Shown: piece by piece, positions 5,793-7,783 of the stretch
Position numbering within the stretch: the stretch's first letter is position 1
Layout: each line of letters starts with the position of its first letter
Assembly: GCA_041666685.1 (NCBI GenBank)
Contig: JBAYGJ010000041.1
Location: 1 to 7,783, forward strand
DNA: 7,783 nucleotides
Direction of reading: 5' to 3'
Origin: JBAYGJ01 sp041666685
Lineage (GTDB): Bacteria; Patescibacteriota; Patescibacteriia; UBA10025; JAHIVO01
Translations under genes and position numbers: made by a program
Notes under the pieces: model-generated
The model's input: only the letters and a program-made list of their open reading frames with translations
Database searches by the model: none
What the model was told of the DNA's origin: nothing

Positions 5793-6109
5793 AACTCATC
5801 ATCAGCGCCAAGGATTTTCGGGTAAACCAATGGCTGAAAGATTACTCAGCAAAAAAAATGGATAAGCTGGAGAAGCTGCTCCCAGCGGACGCAGAAGCAA
5901 AGATAGAACTCGACCATGACCATAACCAGCATACCGGCCTGGTCTACCGTGCGGAAGCCTCAGTGCTATTAGGCGGGAAAACCATCAAAGCCGGAGAAAA
6001 AGGCACGACCATGGAAGCGGCCATTGATTTGACCGTTCCCAAACTGATCCAGCAGGTCAAGAAATTCAAGGACAAGCGCCAGACATTGCAACGAAGAAGC
6101 ACCCGCTAA
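5789..6109 (+). CDS. hpf: Short ribosome hibernation promoting factor (HPF/RaiA family)
   Basis: Binds the decoding region of the 30S subunit and silences ribosomes under low growth. A protein of 106 residues, the size of the short HPF/YfiA type without the C-terminal dimerisation domain. Family features visible: N-terminal strand MKLIISAKDFRVNQWLKDY, a helix with KKMDKLEKLLP, the strand pair AKIELDHDHNQH and YRAEASVLLGGKTIKA, and the second helix TTMEAAIDLTVPKLIQQVKKFKDK, ending in a basic tail. The start ATG overlaps the miaA stop (ATGA), so translation is probably coupled. No terminator follows before the promoter of the next gene, so read-through into the HsmA-like gene is possible. Without the C-terminal domain it would be expected to need another factor for 100S dimer formation or to act on 70S monomers. 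Confidence 0.9.
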   Translation: MKLIISAKDFRVNQWLKDYSAKKMDKLEKLLPADAEAKIELDHDHNQHTGLVYRAEASVLLGGKTIKAGEKGTTMEAAIDLTVPKLIQQVKKFKDKRQTLQRRSTR

Positions 6110-6133
6110 CCCCAAATTCCAAACCCGAAGCAC

Positions 6134-6162
6134 TTGACGCCTGGGCAGTTTTTGCATAGGAT
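6134..6162 (+). promoter_or_regulatory. Promoter of the HsmA-like gene
   Basis: -35 TTGACG (6134-6139), exact 17-nt spacer, -10 TAGGAT (6157-6162), predicted start near 6169. The -10 is identical to that of RNA2. A GGAGGG ribosome site (6191-6196) follows, 4 nt before the ATG at 6201. Confidence 0.65.
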
Positions 6163-6200
6163 GAACCAATTACTTAAAACGCGCAGAACTGGAGGGATCT

Positions 6201-6818
6201 ATGTTCTTTGGCATTGCATTGATACTGACTGCCTGTCTGGTGTACTCCATCGCCATTTGGACCGAACAGGTCCGGGGCAAACTTTCACACAGGCTGACTG
6301 GCTTTTTCGGACTCGGTTTTATCGCTGACACCCTGGGCACTTCGGCCATGTTCATACAGGCGCACGAACAGGCCGGGTCAAACGGGCTGCATGGCGTCTG
6401 TGGAAAACTGGCCCTGACGATTATGGGACTCCATTTGCTGTGGGCTCTCACCACGCTTATTCGTCCGGGACGGTCAGCCGAACTGTTCAACAGATTTTCA
6501 CCGTTTGCCTGGTGTTTATGGATGGTTGCTTTCCTGACCGGCATCCCCGTGTTCCAGGGGCACCTGTGGCTCGTACCGGTCGTTGTCTGGTGCCTGTTCG
6601 TGTATCTCAACGCGTACGTCCAGTATAGACGCGAAGATCTGCGGCTTGTCACTGCGCCGGTCGACATCCTGACACGGCTCGTCCTGGATCACACGTCAGA
6701 TCCGGTTGCGAGTGCGGCATATTGCATCGTTTGGCTTATCGCTTCGCCGATCATTTCCTTTGTATGGATAGCTTTCTTCGGGATAAGCTATACGCTGATC
6801 AAAGTACTGTCCATCTGA
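6201..6818 (+). CDS. HsmA-like (TIGR03987-type) membrane protein with C-terminal extension
   Basis: An integral membrane protein of 205 residues, inner membrane predicted. The first 115 or so residues resemble, from memory of the family, the small HsmA/TIGR03987 proteins: helix 1 with VYSIAIWTE (14-22), a basic loop RGKLSHRL, helix 2 with GLGFIADTLGT (37-47), then GLHGVCGKLALTIMGLHLLWAL (62-83) and helix 4 FAWCLWMVAFLTG. No biochemical role is established for that family that I know of. Those proteins are usually about 130-150 residues; here a further 85 residues add a helix (119-140), a charged linker YRREDLRLV..LDHTSDP (142-168) and a long C-terminal hydrophobic stretch (172-203). The start is supported by GGAGGG 4 nt upstream and its own promoter; a terminator follows. 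Family call moderate, gene call strong. Confidence 0.8.
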   Translation: MFFGIALILTACLVYSIAIWTEQVRGKLSHRLTGFFGLGFIADTLGTSAMFIQAHEQAGSNGLHGVCGKLALTIMGLHLLWALTTLIRPGRSAELFNRFSPFAWCLWMVAFLTGIPVFQGHLWLVPVVVWCLFVYLNAYVQYRREDLRLVTAPVDILTRLVLDHTSDPVASAAYCIVWLIASPIISFVWIAFFGISYTLIKVLSI

Positions 6819-6835
6819 GAATCGCCCAAAAACCA

Positions 6836-6865
6836 ACAGAGTGCCGGACGGCACCCTGTTTTTTT
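6836..6865. terminator. Hairpin terminator between convergent HsmA-like and AsnRS-like genes
   Basis: Stem acag-a-gtgcc / ggcac-c-ctgt (6836-6845 with 6850-6859, one A/C mismatch, 4-nt loop), followed on the plus strand by seven T (6859-6865). On the minus strand the same hairpin is followed, after GG, by five T, so it probably also ends the AsnRS-like gene whose stop is at 6881-6883. Confidence 0.85.
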
Positions 6866-6880
6866 ATCATTAGGAAATAA

Positions 6881-7783
6881 TTAGTACAGACGTGCACGGT
6901 TTGACGGGAACGTCACCACTTTTGTGATGTCCGTCTGCGCCAGCAGGTATTGGAATATCCGTGACATGCCGAATCCGCATCCGGCATGAGGGACGGACGG
7001 GAACTGTTTGAGCATCTGCAGGTACCAGGCAAAACCGAGCTCCGCATGCTGGTCCTTTTCCTTCAGCCGCTTGAACATCAGGGAATTGAGCAACCGCTCC
7101 TGGAATTCATCATACCGCCAGACTCGGGCGGCAGATCCGACGCATTCACCGCCAAACGGCACGATGCAGTCGGCACTCAGGACGTGGTCAGGATCCTTCG
7201 GGTCCGGTACCATATTGAAGAACTTGATCGCTTTGTCATCGGTACTTTTTTCCAAAATCTTTTTCATCCGGGGGGACTCCGGGTTCGGGTACCGCGTTAT
7301 CAGGATCGGGCCGTTGCCGTGATTTTTGATCAGTTCCCGCTCACCGGCCGATGAAATGTCATCGCCCCATGCCAAACCAAGCTCCTCTACAGCTTCACGG
7401 TACAGGAGCTTCGGGAAAACTTCCGGGTGGGTTTCAAGGTGTACCAGGTCTTTTGGTAACCCGTATTTCTCCCTGTCCTGTGTTGCCACATTTTTCACCG
7501 CCTGGACTAATGAGCCAAGATAGCGTTCAATTTCGTCCAACAGGTTGTCAAAAGTCCCATGGAACTCTATCTCGACCATCTCAAATTCCGTCAGATGGCG
7601 CGTATCTACCGCACTTTCTGCCCGGGCTGACGGACCGACGCAGTACAGTTTTGGCAGCCCTCCCTGGCCCAGCAGGGATTCGAGGTATAATTGTCCGGTT
7701 TGGGCAAAATATGATTTTTTCTTCTGCGGGCCGTTTTCCGTATCTACCGAAAACCACCGGTCATTCCCGTCGACCCCGATTTC
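6881..7783 (-). CDS. asnS: Asparaginyl-tRNA synthetase-like class IIb synthetase, 5' part beyond window edge
   Basis: The open frame runs off the right edge without a start; 300 residues of the catalytic domain are visible and the N-terminal anticodon-binding OB domain must lie outside. TGQLYLESL (29-37) matches AsnRS better than the QSPQLYKQ of archaeal AspRS. Motif 2 is PSARAESAVDTRHLTEFEMVE (around 51-71), and PHAGCGFGMSRIFQYLL with Arg275 is motif 3, followed by VTFPSNRARLY at the end. Oddities: motif 2 has SARAE where TFRAE is usual, motif 3 has Ser before the arginine where Glu or Asp is usual, the product-binding region reads FGGECVGSAARVWRYD, and an insertion of about 20 residues (PNPESPRMKKILEKSTDDKA) follows LITRY. 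It is class IIb beyond reasonable doubt; Asn rather than Asp specificity is likely but not certain, and a non-canonical paralogue is possible. Confidence 0.8.
   Translation of the reverse strand, partial: EIGVDGNDRWFSVDTENGPQKKKSYFAQTGQLYLESLLGQGGLPKLYCVGPSARAESAVDTRHLTEFEMVEIEFHGTFDNLLDEIERYLGSLVQAVKNVATQDREKYGLPKDLVHLETHPEVFPKLLYREAVEELGLAWGDDISSAGERELIKNHGNGPILITRYPNPESPRMKKILEKSTDDKAIKFFNMVPDPKDPDHVLSADCIVPFGGECVGSAARVWRYDEFQERLLNSLMFKRLKEKDQHAELGFAWYLQMLKQFPSVPHAGCGFGMSRIFQYLLAQTDITKVVTFPSNRARLY

Noticed and set aside
6986..7354. Open frame of 122 codons on the plus strand
   Set aside because: Antisense to the AsnRS-like gene whose class II motifs are clear; no ribosome site.
1..7783. 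CRISPR array, insertion sequence or long direct repeats
   Set aside because: No regularly spaced repeats, transposase motifs or terminal inverted repeats were seen. The short ggcac repeats in RNA1 are too small to mean anything alone.

Overview
The window looks like a compact bacterial chromosome segment carrying translation-related housekeeping genes. These are threonyl-tRNA synthetase (3' part), the tRNA A37 modification pair miaB and miaA, a short ribosome hibernation factor, and an asparaginyl-type tRNA synthetase (cut by the right edge). The organism is probably a candidate-phyla (Patescibacteria/CPR-like) bacterium. That is an inference from the divergent synthetase motifs, the lysine-rich proteins, a roughly 35-residue insertion in MiaB, several genes without Shine-Dalgarno sites, and the loose mix of core genes with unrecognised small membrane proteins. 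A search with the ThrRS or MiaB protein would settle it.

Layout: 1-1203 thrS (+). 1205-1748 is a protein-poor stretch whose clearest signals are all on the minus strand: two consecutive promoter / structured RNA / terminator units (RNA1 about 1748-1476, RNA2 about 1436-1205). 1838-2002 is a 54-residue single-pass membrane protein (-), missed by a length cutoff. 2089-3501 is miaB (+), apparently leaderless. It shares its stop region with a convergent multi-pass membrane protein, 3498-4130 (-). 4299-4826 (-) is a single-domain, response-regulator-like protein with its own strong terminator. Divergent from it is the miaA-hpf operon (+, 4902-6109, ATGA overlap). 6201-6818 (+) is an HsmA-like membrane protein with its own promoter, followed by a hairpin terminator. 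6881-7783 (-) is the AsnRS-like gene.

Functional links: MiaA isopentenylates A37 of tRNAs reading UNN codons and MiaB then methylthiolates that base, so both steps of the ms2i6A pathway are present although the genes are on separate transcripts. HPF is co-transcribed with miaA. The two synthetases and HPF reinforce the translation theme. The receiver-like protein, the membrane proteins and the two RNAs have no evident link to it.

The most notable part is the tandem pair of putative noncoding RNAs between thrS and miaB. Each has a good sigma-70-type promoter and an intrinsic terminator, and RNA1 has a nested closing stem of 11 + 6 base pairs. I could not match either to RNase P RNA, tmRNA, SRP RNA, 5S rRNA, tRNA or a hammerhead ribozyme.
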